A stretch of 16,367 nt of DNA from an uncultured Bacteroidales bacterium (GCA_937995875.1 CALKIW010000203.1:1-16367), one strand, 5' to 3'; counted from the stretch's first letter, positions 6,722 to 14,697 are shown. Notes: generated from the letters alone by a model not told the origin. Program-made: numbers and translations.

Positions 6722-9700
6722 TTATATTTTAGTTATTTTTATATTCAATTTGAAATTATCAAATTCAGTCTCTACCCCATTATTGTCGGCAATTTGCAGT
6801 TCGTTGGCCAACACCTGTGACTTGATGTAACTGTCGAACGTCCCGATTGCGGCATCCGTCTGCTCATGAGGAGCCACTGTGACCTTGATGCGGTCGGTAA
6901 TTTCCAACCCTGCTTCCTTGCGAAGATTCTGAATGCGATTGATGAGTTCTCGAGCCATGCCTTCCTGTCGAAGAGCTTCGGTCAATTCCACTTCAAGGGC
7001 GACCGTAAGATTGCCTTCGTTGCTAACCAACCATCCGGGAATGTCCTCTGAAATGATTTCTACATCAGCGGCCTCTACCGTAAGTGCTTCGTCGTTCAGT
7101 TTAAATGTATAGCTTCCTTGCTCTTCAAGTTGTGTTATTTCCTCCTGTGATAGGGAATTCATTTTGGCGGCAACAGCTTTCATGTTCTTTCCAAATTTCT
7201 TTCCCATTACTCTGAAGTTACACTTTACTTTCCTAACAAGTACTCCCTGACCTTCAGTAAATTGTAATTCTTTTACGTTTACCTCATTGATGATCAGGTT
7301 TTTCATTGCTTCTATTTGTTTACGCTGTTCATCATCGATGGCGGGAATCATGATTTGCTGTAGCGGCTGACGTACTTTGATATTGACCTTACGACGTAGA
7401 GCCAGCACCATTGACGTAATCTTTTGAGCCATGCTCATTCGTTTTTCAAGGTCTACGTCTATCAAGCTGTCATCAGCCACAGGATATTTGTCCAAATGTA
7501 CAGACTCCAAATCACCACCTAAATCACGATAAAGTCTGTCGGCATAGAACGGAGCAAATGGGGCCAACAACTTCGACACCGTCTTCAAACAAGTGTAAAG
7601 CGTATTGTATGCAGCCAGTTTGTCTTCACTCATCTCCTTACCCCAGAAACGTTTACGATTTAGCCGGACATACCAATTACTCAAATCGTCATTCACAAAA
7701 CTGTCAATCAGTCGCCCTGCACGCGTAGGATCGTAATTATCAAGCTCTCGCGTAACACCCTTTATCAGTGTATTGAGGCATGAAAGAATCCACCTGTCGA
7801 TTTCTTTCAAGTTATCACGGTTGCTGCTTAGCCATTCAGAATATTGTTCTGCATCATAGTTGTCCACGTTGGCATACAGTGCGAAGAAACTGTAGGTATT
7901 ATATAATGTACCAAAGAACTTGCGGCGAACTTCATCTACTCCGCTTGGATCAAACTTCAAGTTATCCCAAGGCTCGCTGTTGGTCATCATGTAGAAGCGC
8001 ACCGGGTCTGCCCCGTACTTTTCTATCATTTCGAATGGATTAGTCACGTTTCCCACGTGCTTACTCATCTTGTTGCCTTTGGCATCAAGCACAAGTCCCG
8101 TCGAAATAACATTTTTAAACGACACCGAGTCAAAAATCATCGTAGCAATGGCGTGCAGTGTGAAAAACCACCCACGTGTCTGATCTACTCCCTCGTTGAT
8201 GAAATCAGCTGGGAAGAATGCCGGAGCTACAGGTGTTCCCTCATACGTGCTGTCCACAAGCGATGCGCGATATTCCGCTTCGCTTTTACCGGTTTTCTTC
8301 AATCCTTCAGGGTCAATCTCGCCTTCAAACGGATAGTGAAGCTGGGCATAAGGCATAGAGCCACTGTCAAACCACACGTCTATCAAGTCACTTTCACGAT
8401 GCATAGGTTTACCCTCATCGTTTACCAGCACCACATAGTCGATATATGGACGGTGAAGGTCAATTCTGTCGTAATTTTCCTGAGAATAATCACCGGGAAC
8501 AAATCCGTTGTCTTTCAGCGGATTGCTTTGCATTACACCTGCTGCGACCGACGATTCTATTTCGTTATAGAGTTCTTCTACAGAGCCAATGCACTTTTCA
8601 TTACGGTTTTGATCTCTCCAGATAGGCAACGGTGTCCCCCAAAAGCGAGAACGGGAGAGATTCCAATCGTTCAGATTTTCAAGCCAATTGCCAAATCTTC
8701 CCGTACCCGTAGACTCCGGTTGCCAGCGTATAGTTTTGTTCAACTCTACCATCCGCTCTTTCTTGGACGTGTCACGGATAAACCAACTGTCAAGTGGATA
8801 ATACAGTATGGGCTTGTCTGTACGCCAGCAGTGTGGATAGTTGTGTACATATTTTTCTATCTTGAAAGCCGATCCCTCCATTTTCATCTCTAATGCCATA
8901 ATGACATTCAAATCGTCGGCTTTCTCCGAAGCTTTCACGTCCCAAACGCCGTTTGGATTGAACTCCGGTGCATAGGCATTCTTCACGAAGTCACCGGCAT
9001 GGTGTCCGTAGGCTTTGGTGTCTACACAATGTTCTATAAAATTATTGTCAAGTTCGTCCATGGTGTAGTATTTTCCTTGCAGGTCAACCATAGGACGTGT
9101 CTCGCCCTTCTTTGATATCAAATATAAAGCAGGTATATGAGCATCCTTGGCTACCTTTGCGTCGTCGGCACCAAAGGTAGGGGCAATGTGTACAATACCC
9201 GTTCCATCTTCTGTCGTTACATAGTCGCCAAGAATCACACGGAACGCCTCGTCACTCATTTCCACGAACTTGTCATGTCCCTCCTCGCTTGAAAATACTT
9301 TTTCCGGGTGCTTGCGGGCATATTCATTCACAAATTCAGGGGCAAAATCGCCTATTTGTTCACAAGGCTTCACCCAGGGCATGAGTTGTGCAAAGTGCAT
9401 TCCTTCCAGATCAGTGCCTTTCATACGGTCAATGATTCTCCAAGGACACTGCTTATTCTCTTTATCGAACGGTAACAATGCTCCATCCTTACATTCTTGC
9501 TCCGGGTCCAGATAGGCGGCCAGACGAGCTTCGGCCATAATAGCCGTCATCGGTGTGCCGTTATATGGATTATAGGTCTCCACAGCCACATAATCTATCT
9601 TCGGACCTACACAAAGAGCCACATTTGATGGCAATGTCCATGGCGTAGTAGTCCATGCCAGGAAATATGCCTTACCGTGTTTGCACCATTCAGCTTTCGG

Positions 9701-10369
9701 ATTTTTCACCAAGAATTGTCCGGTAACGGTCGTATCCTTAACGTCGATATAACATCCGGGCTGATTCAACTCATGGCTCGACAGCCCCGTTCCGGCAGCC
9801 GGAGAATAGGGCTGAATGGTATATCCCTTATAGAGCAACCCCTTGTTGTAGAGTTGCTTAAGCAACCACCACAAGGTTTCAATATATTTGTTGTCATAGG
9901 TGATGTAAGGATGGTCAAGGTCTACAAAATATCCCATCTTCTCCGTGAGCTTACGCCATTCGGCAGTATATTTCATCACGTTTTCCCGACAGCGCTGGTT
10001 ATACTCCTCTACGGAAATATATTTGTCAGATGTCTTGTTGTCGATGTCCTTTTTGGTGATGCCCAAATCTTTTTCCACGCTGAGTTCCACCGGCAGTCCG
10101 TGCGTATCCCAACCGGCCTTGCGCTCCACTTTAAAACCCTGCATCGTCTTGTAGCGATTAAAAGTATCTTTAATGGAACGTGCCAACACATGATGAATAC
10201 CCGGATGACCATTGGCCGAAGGAGGACCTTCAAAAAATATAAACTGTGGGCAACCTTCACGCTCGTCTATGCTTTTTTGAAAGATGTCGTTCTTCTCCCA
10301 ATCCTTCAGTATCTCTTCATTTGTTTTGGTCAAGTCCAGACCGGTGTGTTCGGCAAATTTTTTAGCCAT
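6722..10369 (-). CDS. ileS: Isoleucyl-tRNA synthetase
   Basis: A 1215-residue cytoplasmic class Ia synthetase that attaches isoleucine to tRNA-Ile. The HIGH-type site is GHPGIHH (54-60) within EGPPSANG…; KAGWDTHGLPVEL (84-96) follows. The editing (CP1) domain shows TTPWTLPSN (241-249) and EDGTGIVHIAPTFG…DD (387-403), the segments that clear mischarged valine. The catalytic domain continues with WFDSGSMPYAQ (666-676), DQTRGWFFTL (729-738) and the second signature as NKMSKHVGN (766-774), that is KMSKH in place of KMSKS. A tRNA-binding C-terminal region without a recognisable zinc ribbon follows. Length and motifs fit the longer IleRS type of Bacteroidetes. ATG at 10369 is preceded by AAAGGA about 11 nt upstream and by a good promoter. 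Confidence 0.96.
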   Translation of the reverse strand: MAKKFAEHTGLDLTKTNEEILKDWEKNDIFQKSIDEREGCPQFIFFEGPPSANGHPGIHHVLARSIKDTFNRYKTMQGFKVERKAGWDTHGLPVELSVEKDLGITKKDIDNKTSDKYISVEEYNQRCRENVMKYTAEWRKLTEKMGYFVDLDHPYITYDNKYIETLWWLLKQLYNKGLLYKGYTIQPYSPAAGTGLSSHELNQPGCYIDVKDTTVTGQFLVKNPKAEWCKHGKAYFLAWTTTPWTLPSNVALCVGPKIDYVAVETYNPYNGTPMTAIMAEARLAAYLDPEQECKDGALLPFDKENKQCPWRIIDRMKGTDLEGMHFAQLMPWVKPCEQIGDFAPEFVNEYARKHPEKVFSSEEGHDKFVEMSDEAFRVILGDYVTTEDGTGIVHIAPTFGADDAKVAKDAHIPALYLISKKGETRPMVDLQGKYYTMDELDNNFIEHCVDTKAYGHHAGDFVKNAYAPEFNPNGVWDVKASEKADDLNVIMALEMKMEGSAFKIEKYVHNYPHCWRTDKPILYYPLDSWFIRDTSKKERMVELNKTIRWQPESTGTGRFGNWLENLNDWNLSRSRFWGTPLPIWRDQNRNEKCIGSVEELYNEIESSVAAGVMQSNPLKDNGFVPGDYSQENYDRIDLHRPYIDYVVLVNDEGKPMHRESDLIDVWFDSGSMPYAQLHYPFEGEIDPEGLKKTGKSEAEYRASLVDSTYEGTPVAPAFFPADFINEGVDQTRGWFFTLHAIATMIFDSVSFKNVISTGLVLDAKGNKMSKHVGNVTNPFEMIEKYGADPVRFYMMTNSEPWDNLKFDPSGVDEVRRKFFGTLYNTYSFFALYANVDNYDAEQYSEWLSSNRDNLKEIDRWILSCLNTLIKGVTRELDNYDPTRAGRLIDSFVNDDLSNWYVRLNRKRFWGKEMSEDKLAAYNTLYTCLKTVSKLLAPFAPFYADRLYRDLGGDLESVHLDKYPVADDSLIDVDLEKRMSMAQKITSMVLALRRKVNIKVRQPLQQIMIPAIDDEQRKQIEAMKNLIINEVNVKELQFTEGQGVLVRKVKCNFRVMGKKFGKNMKAVAAKMNSLSQEEITQLEEQGSYTFKLNDEALTVEAADVEIISEDIPGWLVSNEGNLTVALEVELTEALRQEGMARELINRIQNLRKEAGLEITDRIKVTVAPHEQTDAAIGTFDSYIKSQVLANELQIADNNGVETEFDNFKLNIKITKI

Positions 10370-10404
10370 AATTTATCTATCTTTTCCTTTATATAAATTT
10401 TGCG

Positions 10405-10436
10405 CAAAGTTAGCAAAAAAATATATATTCTACAAA
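10405..10436 (-). promoter_or_regulatory. Bacteroidetes-type promoter for ileS and its operon
   Basis: On the minus strand, TTTG (10436-10433), a 20 bp spacer and TAACTTTG (10412-10405) fit the Bacteroidetes -33/-7 consensus well. The start of transcription would be near 10398, about 29 nt before the ileS ATG. It lies back-to-back with the ysxC promoter; no T-box or other long leader is present. Confidence 0.75.
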
Positions 10437-10444
10437 TTTTTAAG

Positions 10445-10452
10445 TACCTTTG
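10445..10452 (+). promoter_or_regulatory. Promoter -7 element for ysxC and the ABC-F gene
   Basis: TACCTTTG matches the Bacteroidetes -7 element, identical to the one before the aminotransferase. No TTTG stands 19-21 bp upstream (that position is in an A/T tract), so the -33 half is weak or absent. It argues that translation starts at the ATG at 10471 and not at the TTG at 10450, which lies inside this element. The leader would be only about 12 nt. Confidence 0.5.
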
Positions 10453-10470
10453 CATCAAAAACATAAACCC

Positions 10471-11088
10471 ATGAATATCAAGCAAGCCCAATTTGTTATT
10501 TCAGCCCCAACAGTAGCAAAATGCCCTCACGACTCAAAACCGGAATTTGCGTTTATAGGGCGAAGCAATGTAGGCAAATCGAGCCTCATCAATATGCTCT
10601 GCAATCATAAAGGACTTGCCAAGACATCGGCCACTCCGGGCAAGACGCTACTCATCAATCATTTCATCATTAATAAGGAATGGTATCTGGTCGACCTTCC
10701 CGGTTATGGCTATGCCAAGCGTTCCAAAGTTGTTCAGGCACAACTCGACACGATGATTCGCTCATATATTCTTCAGCGCAAACAACTCGTCAATTTGTTT
10801 GTTTTAATCGATGTGAGACACGAACAACAAAAGATTGATCGAGAGTTTATAGATTGGTTGGGAGTCAGCGCGATACCTTTTTCTATCATCTTTACCAAAG
10901 CAGACAAGTTGGGGCGCGTCAAAGCGCAGCAAAACGCAGAGGCATGGATGAATGGTTTGCTGGATTCTTGGGAAGAACTTCCCCCCTACTTCATCACAAG
11001 CTCTGAAAAGAAAACCGGGCGGGAAGAAGTGCTCGACTACATCGAGAGAGTGATGACCGACATTAACGAACAAGACCGGAAAGCATGA
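10471..11088 (+). CDS. ysxC: Ribosome biogenesis GTP-binding protein YsxC/EngB (YihA)
   Basis: A 205-residue TRAFAC-class GTPase required for large-subunit ribosome assembly. All G motifs are visible: GRSNVGKSS (30-38, G1), TPGKT (55-59, G2), DLPGYGYA (75-82, G3), TKAD (142-145, G4) and SSEKKTG (177-183, G5). Length is typical. The frame can be extended to a TTG at 10450, but ATG 10471 gives the normal N-terminus and sits just downstream of the promoter element. Its last codon and stop overlap the next gene by 4 bp (ATGA), suggesting coupled translation with another ribosome-associated ATPase. Confidence 0.95.
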   Translation: MNIKQAQFVISAPTVAKCPHDSKPEFAFIGRSNVGKSSLINMLCNHKGLAKTSATPGKTLLINHFIINKEWYLVDLPGYGYAKRSKVVQAQLDTMIRSYILQRKQLVNLFVLIDVRHEQQKIDREFIDWLGVSAIPFSIIFTKADKLGRVKAQQNAEAWMNGLLDSWEELPPYFITSSEKKTGREEVLDYIERVMTDINEQDRKA

Positions 11089-12881
11089 CGCCATTTTTAG
11101 ACGTACAGAATCTTACAAAATCATTCGGCGCACAAGTTCTTTTTCGAGATATTAATTTTTCGATTGGAGAAGGCCAGAAGGTTGGACTCGTTGCCAAAAA
11201 CGGGACGGGCAAGTCTACCCTCTTGGAAATTTTGACCGGGCACGAAGGCTACGACAGTGGTTCCATCATCTTTCGTAACAACATACGTTTGGGCTATCTC
11301 ACCCAAACGCCCAAATTTGATCCGGAAGAGAGTGTAATTGACGCTTGTTTCAATCACCAAGGCAACCCCGAACGAGTACTCAAAGCCAAACAAATACTTA
11401 CACAACTGCACATCGACAATCTCGACCAACCCATGAAGGAGTTGAGCGGTGGACAACAAAAACGTGTGGCGCTGGCCAACGTACTGATTACCGAGCCAGA
11501 CTTCCTCGTTCTCGACGAGCCGACCAACCATCTCGACCTCAATATGATTGTATGGCTTGAAAACTATCTGTCACGCTCTACTCTCACGCTGCTTATGGTG
11601 ACCCATGACCGCTATTTTTTGGATCATGTCTGTAATATCATCATAGAGTTGGATAATCAGACTGTCTATACCTATAAAGGTAATTATGGCTACTATCTGG
11701 AGAAGCGACAAGAACGCATAGACAATCGGAGAACCGAGATACAAAGGGCTAACAATCTCTACCGCACAGAGTTGGAGTGGATGCGACGTATGCCGCAAGC
11801 CAGAGGGCACAAGGCTCGATACCGGGAGGAGGCTTTCTACGAATTGCAATCTAAGGCCAATCAGCGGATTGAGGATAGACAGATGCGAATCAAATCGGGC
11901 AACGTGTATATTGGCTCTAAGATTTTCGAGTGCCAATATGTGTCCAAGAAATTCTCCGACTCCGATGGCAATGAAAAGATTATTCTTAAAGACTTCTATT
12001 ACAATTTCGCCCGCTTCGAGAAGATGGGCATCGTGGGAGACAACGGCACGGGCAAATCCACTTTTATCAAGATGCTGCTTGGTATTGTTCCACCCGACAG
12101 CGGTAAATTTGACATTGGACAGACTGTACGTTTTGGCTATTTCTCACAGGAGGGGCTGAAGTTTAACGAGGACGACAAAGTGATTGATGCCATTACCGAC
12201 ATTGCTGAGGTAATTGACTTGGGCGGAGGGCGCAAGATGACCGCTTCTCAATTTCTCAACTACTTCATGTTTGAGCCGGAGCAGCAGCATAACTTTATCA
12301 ATAAACTCAGCGGAGGAGAGCGACGAAAGCTTTATCTGTGTACGGTTTTGATGCGCAACCCTAATTTTCTGGTGCTCGACGAGCCGACAAACGATCTCGA
12401 TATCCAGACCCTTCAGATACTCGAAGAATATCTGCAAGACTTTCCCGGATGTGTGATCGTAGTGAGCCATGACCGCTATTTTATGGATAAAGTAGTGGAT
12501 CACCTCTTGGTTTTCCAAGGAGAAGGCATCATTAAGGATTTTCCGGGAAATTATACTCAATATCGTGAGTGGAGTTCGTTAAAGTCGAAGGAAGAGGAAG
12601 AAAACAAAAAGAAAACAGACGCCAAATCCAAATCAGCCCCGAAAAAAGACTATCGCAACGATACTCAACGCAAAATGACATATAAGGAAAAGCGTGAGTT
12701 CGAGCAGCTTAGCAAAGAAATCAAAACCTTGACAGCAGAAAAGGTGGGTCTTGAAGAAGCCTTATGCAGCGGATCGCTTTCCGTTGAAGAACTCACCGAA
12801 AAGAGCAAACGCCTACCCATGTTGAATGATGAACTTGATGAGAAGGAAATGCGTTGGTTGGAGTTGAGCGAATTGGCATAA
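11085..12881 (+). CDS. ABC-F family ATPase, Uup-like
   Basis: A 598-residue soluble protein with two ABC ATPase domains and no membrane segments, as in ABC-F proteins that act on ribosomes. Domain 1: Walker A AKNGTGKST (37-45), signature LSGGQQKR (120-127), Walker B/D-loop LVLDEPTNHLD (141-151). Domain 2: GDNGTGKST (318-326), LSGGERRK (408-415), LVLDEPTNDLD (429-439). The inter-domain linker (about 205-265) is rich in Arg/Lys and coiled, containing EWMRRMPQARGHKARYRE, the position where ABC-F proteins contact P-site tRNA. A Lys/Glu-rich tail (about 500-598), predicted to be coiled coil, resembles the Uup C-terminal domain. The first Walker A has Ala where Gly is most usual. A housekeeping translation factor is likelier than an antibiotic-resistance ABC-F. 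The start overlaps ysxC by 4 bp. Confidence 0.92.
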   Translation: MTPFLDVQNLTKSFGAQVLFRDINFSIGEGQKVGLVAKNGTGKSTLLEILTGHEGYDSGSIIFRNNIRLGYLTQTPKFDPEESVIDACFNHQGNPERVLKAKQILTQLHIDNLDQPMKELSGGQQKRVALANVLITEPDFLVLDEPTNHLDLNMIVWLENYLSRSTLTLLMVTHDRYFLDHVCNIIIELDNQTVYTYKGNYGYYLEKRQERIDNRRTEIQRANNLYRTELEWMRRMPQARGHKARYREEAFYELQSKANQRIEDRQMRIKSGNVYIGSKIFECQYVSKKFSDSDGNEKIILKDFYYNFARFEKMGIVGDNGTGKSTFIKMLLGIVPPDSGKFDIGQTVRFGYFSQEGLKFNEDDKVIDAITDIAEVIDLGGGRKMTASQFLNYFMFEPEQQHNFINKLSGGERRKLYLCTVLMRNPNFLVLDEPTNDLDIQTLQILEEYLQDFPGCVIVVSHDRYFMDKVVDHLLVFQGEGIIKDFPGNYTQYREWSSLKSKEEEENKKKTDAKSKSAPKKDYRNDTQRKMTYKEKREFEQLSKEIKTLTAEKVGLEEALCSGSLSVEELTEKSKRLPMLNDELDEKEMRWLELSELA

Positions 12882-13057
12882 TGTGAAGTGCTCAAACTGC
12901 CCCACCCTCATCAACACAGTATTGTTGGTATTATTGGTTTATTACGCATGAAATATTTTAACTAATACCTTCGTATATTTGAAGAATTCTAAACGACGAA
13001 CAAAATTATTCAGAATACGACGAAATATTGAGTTTTCACCAAGTTGTTTATAATCAG

Positions 13058-13072
13058 GAGCGTCGCTCTTTT
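13058..13072 (+). terminator. Small terminator-like stem after the ABC-F gene
   Basis: GAGC-GTC-GCTC (13058-13068) is followed at once by TTTTG. The stem is short (4 bp, or 5 with a one-base loop), so this is a weak candidate for ending the ysxC/ABC-F transcript about 180 nt past the stop. Confidence 0.3.
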
Positions 13073-13114
13073 GTGGGCTTAATATAGAAAAATAGTTTTC
13101 CTGTGTTATCGCGG

Positions 13115-13192
13115 TTAGGCTTTAACGGTATTATGACAAAGCCTTAATTGTCTTGCCATTAGAGCCTATCGGTATTATGATTAAGGCTAATG
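13115..13192. repeat. Two related tandem hairpins sharing the loop CGGTATTATGA
   Basis: Unit 1 (13115-13144) pairs AGGCTTT with AAAGCCT around a 14 nt loop. Unit 2 (13157-13192) pairs AGCCT with AGGCT, extended outward by CATTAG/CTAATG. The two 30-base units starting at 13115 and 13159 match at about 22 of 30 positions, and the 11-mer CGGTATTATGA is identical in both loops (13126-13136 and 13170-13180). The arms differ but each unit stays self-complementary. Arms can also pair between units: AGCCTTAAT (13140-13148) with ATTAAGGCT (13180-13188), and TAGGCT (13116-13121) with AGCCTA (13163-13168), giving alternative folds. Unit 2 is followed by CCTTTTCC and may act as a terminator. Confidence 0.6.
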
Positions 13193-13300
13193 CCTTTTCC
13201 TGAAATCACTTGTCAGTTTTTTTGTTGTTTTCTGTTTTACTTGTCATAATAAAGTCATACGTTCTGAACGACTTGACACATCGACTCACTCTGTACTAAA

Positions 13301-13312
13301 TAACTTGTCATG
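13301..13312 (+). repeat. Candidate left terminal inverted repeat of the IS
   Basis: TAACTTGTCATG; its partner is the inverted TAGCTTGTCATG at 14686-14697. It stands 88 bp from the orfB stop. Two further ACTTGTCA copies at 13208 and 13239 make the choice of left end less certain, but only this copy continues with the G that gives CTTGTCATG, as at the right end. Confidence 0.55.
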
Positions 13313-13399
13313 CTCATCAGAAAGATGGATAATACCTGAGCGCACCTTGTTTCCGGCACACCAAAGATAATATATCTTTTACTTTTCTGCAATGGTATG

Positions 13400-14301
13400 T
13401 TACTTTTTCTTCCATAAATTCTTTCCGGGCTGTTCTCCGGTGTAGACCTCGATGGGTTTCTTCATGCCAATGCTCATGTGCGGCCTGCGCCGGTTGTAGA
13501 AGTCAATAGTCTTTGCGGTTTCTTCCCTGGCCTGCTCATAGCATGAATACATTTCCTGAAGATAAATCTTCTCTGTCTTGAGTATCCCATTCTGTCTTTC
13601 TGCCATTGCGTTATCCGTGGGGTTATAGGTTTCCGTCATGCTGATGCGTATGTGGTGTTCCGTGAGGATGCCCACGTACCGGTAACAGGCGTACTGAGAA
13701 CCGCGGTCGGAGTGGTGTATCGTGCCGCAGAGGTTTCCTCCGCCGGCTGCCCGGATCGCCATCTGCAGGGCCTGGACCGTATTCTCCGCTTCCATACTCT
13801 CTGAGAGATGCCAACCTATGATGGCATGCGAATATAGGTCTGAGACAAGGTGCAGATAGAGCACGTCACCACTGATCCAGATATACGTAATATCCGATAC
13901 CCATACTTGATTAACATGCTGTACTTCAATATCTTTTACAAGCTTGGGGTACTTCCTGTACAGATGGTTGGAGTCGGTCGTGCGCCGTCGTTTAAGTCTG
14001 GGGAGCATAAACCCCTTGGCCGAAAGGAAGCGGAGGAACGAGTCACGTCCCCCCGTGACTTCTACTCCCAGTTCCTCTTTCAGAATAAGGTGGAGCTTCA
14101 CGCCACCAAGACGGGGCCAAAGCCAGCAGTAGTATTCTACTGAACGGTAAGCAGCTTGCCACGCTGACGCTCTGATATCACACGGTTGCGGTTTGCATAA
14201 TACCATTGGCGCTTCTTGCCAAACAGTCCGCAGAGAGTCTCCACGCTCACATGAGGGAACTCCCTGCGCAGCGCATCTACTGTTCGGCACCACCTTTTTT
14301 T
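13400..14301 (-). pseudogene. IS3-family transposase orfB, frameshifted
   Basis: Encodes the DDE catalytic half of an IS3-family transposase. The main frame (13400-14140) shows WVSDITYI, HHSDRGSQYA and NAMAERQNG. Its three acidic residues give the D, D-35-E spacing, followed by the family's C-terminal YNRRRPHMSIGMKKPIEVY. The 5' part lies in a different frame: from the A7 run, a -1 shift gives RWCRTVDALRREFPHVSVET, then LCGLFGKKRQWYYANRNR and ISERQRGKLLTVQ, a normal orfB start. This hits TAG at 14139-14137 exactly where EYYCWLWPRLGG resumes in the frame one base away. One base is missing around 14141-14142. The first 51 residues of the uninterrupted 297-residue frame (starting GTG 14293) are therefore an out-of-frame reading. 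Sequencing error is the alternative explanation. Confidence 0.82.
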
Positions 14302-14657
14302 AATATTGAGATTCCTTCTTCTGCTTCCGCAATCTCAATCATCTTCTCGAAGGCGCGGCTGCGGAGCTTCTCCAACTCAAGTGCATGCTCTAAGTCGCAG
14401 ATGCGCTGTTGAAGTATCTCATCGTGGCTAAGTTTTGTATCCGGATGTTCCATACGATAGCAGGAAATGATGTCTGAGGACAAAGATAAGGAATCTGAGT
14501 CAACAGGCCAACGTTTGGTCCACTGGGATATACTAATTGGATCCACATTCCATTTGCGACCCAGAGAACTAAGGGTGCCACCATGAGAATAATAATCAGT
14601 GAGAACTTGAAGCTTGAACACTTCTGAGTAAACTCGGGCTTTCTTGCGTTTTGTCAT
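14277..14657 (-). CDS. IS3-family transposase orfA (helix-turn-helix subunit)
   Basis: A 126-residue protein from ATG 14657. Residues about 8-50 form a helix-turn-helix of the IS3 orfA type (FKLQVLTDYY…TLSSLGRKWNVDPISISQWTKRW) that recognises the element's ends. Residues about 76-112 form a leucine-rich coiled coil (LSHDEILQQRICDLEHALELEKL) used for multimerisation. It is complete and shows no damage. Its 3' end contains TTAAAAAAAGG, where ribosomes would shift to -1 to make the OrfAB fusion, and it overlaps the beginning of orfB. Alone it would act as a DNA-binding regulator of transposition. Confidence 0.85.
   Translation of the reverse strand: MTKRKKARVYSEVFKLQVLTDYYSHGGTLSSLGRKWNVDPISISQWTKRWPVDSDSLSLSSDIISCYRMEHPDTKLSHDEILQQRICDLEHALELEKLRSRAFEKMIEIAEAEEGISILKKGGAEQ
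14295..14301 (-). promoter_or_regulatory. A7 slippery heptamer for programmed -1 frameshifting
   Basis: Seven adenines on the minus strand, read by orfA as TTA-AAA-AAA-GGT, that is A-AAA-AAA in the zero frame, followed by G. A -1 slip continues as AGG-TGG-TGC-CGA into the true 5' end of orfB. This is the standard IS3-family arrangement. No obvious stimulatory hairpin was checked in detail. Confidence 0.7.
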
Positions 14658-14685
14658 ATTTTCTTATTTTATAAAATATTGGAAA

Positions 14686-14697
14686 CATGACAAGCTA
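14686..14697 (-). repeat. Candidate right terminal inverted repeat of the IS
   Basis: CATGACAAGCTA on the plus strand, the inverse of the left-end motif with one mismatch in 12. It lies 28 bp upstream of the orfA start codon, a usual distance for this family, so the orfA promoter would lie partly within or just outside it. Confidence 0.55.

Larger units (their letters stand above)
12882..13300. other. Gene-free stretch between ABC-F gene and insertion sequence
   Basis: About 420 bp without a supportable ORF on either strand. It holds a weak terminator-like stem (13058-13072), two related tandem hairpins (13115-13192) and several TTGTCA/TGACAA motifs (13134-13139 inverted, 13210-13215, 13241-13246, with another at the IS edge). 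An 11 bp inverted pair TATTATGACAA (13129-13139) / TTGTCATAATA (13241-13251) spans 123 bp. It could be the remnant of an older element or a structured transcript end. Confidence 0.6.
13301..14697 (-). mobile_element. IS3-family insertion sequence
   Basis: About 1.4 kb with the two overlapping reading frames of IS3-family elements (orfA with a helix-turn-helix, orfB with a DDE integrase core) read on the minus strand. Candidate terminal repeats are TAACTTGTCATG (13301-13312) and, inverted, TAGCTTGTCATG (14697-14686), 11 of 12 matching. I see no clean target duplication: if the ends are trimmed to TGTCATG, the flanks are AACT and AGCT, three of four matching. The exact boundaries are therefore uncertain by a few bases. 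The orfB frame is broken, so this copy is probably not autonomous. Confidence 0.85.

Noticed and set aside
8057..8893. 278-residue plus-strand ORF opposite ileS
   Set aside because: It is antisense to a clear, full-length ileS with all motifs; its translation has no recognisable domain and is a codon-structure shadow.
9677..10396. 239-residue plus-strand ORF opposite the 5' part of ileS
   Set aside because: Same reason: shadow of ileS, overlapping its promoter region, no domain.
13111..13194. Integron attC-like site (GTTAGGC resembles a GTTRRRY core)
   Set aside because: Only one half-site fits; the complementary RYYYAAC core is not in the right place and no integrase is present.
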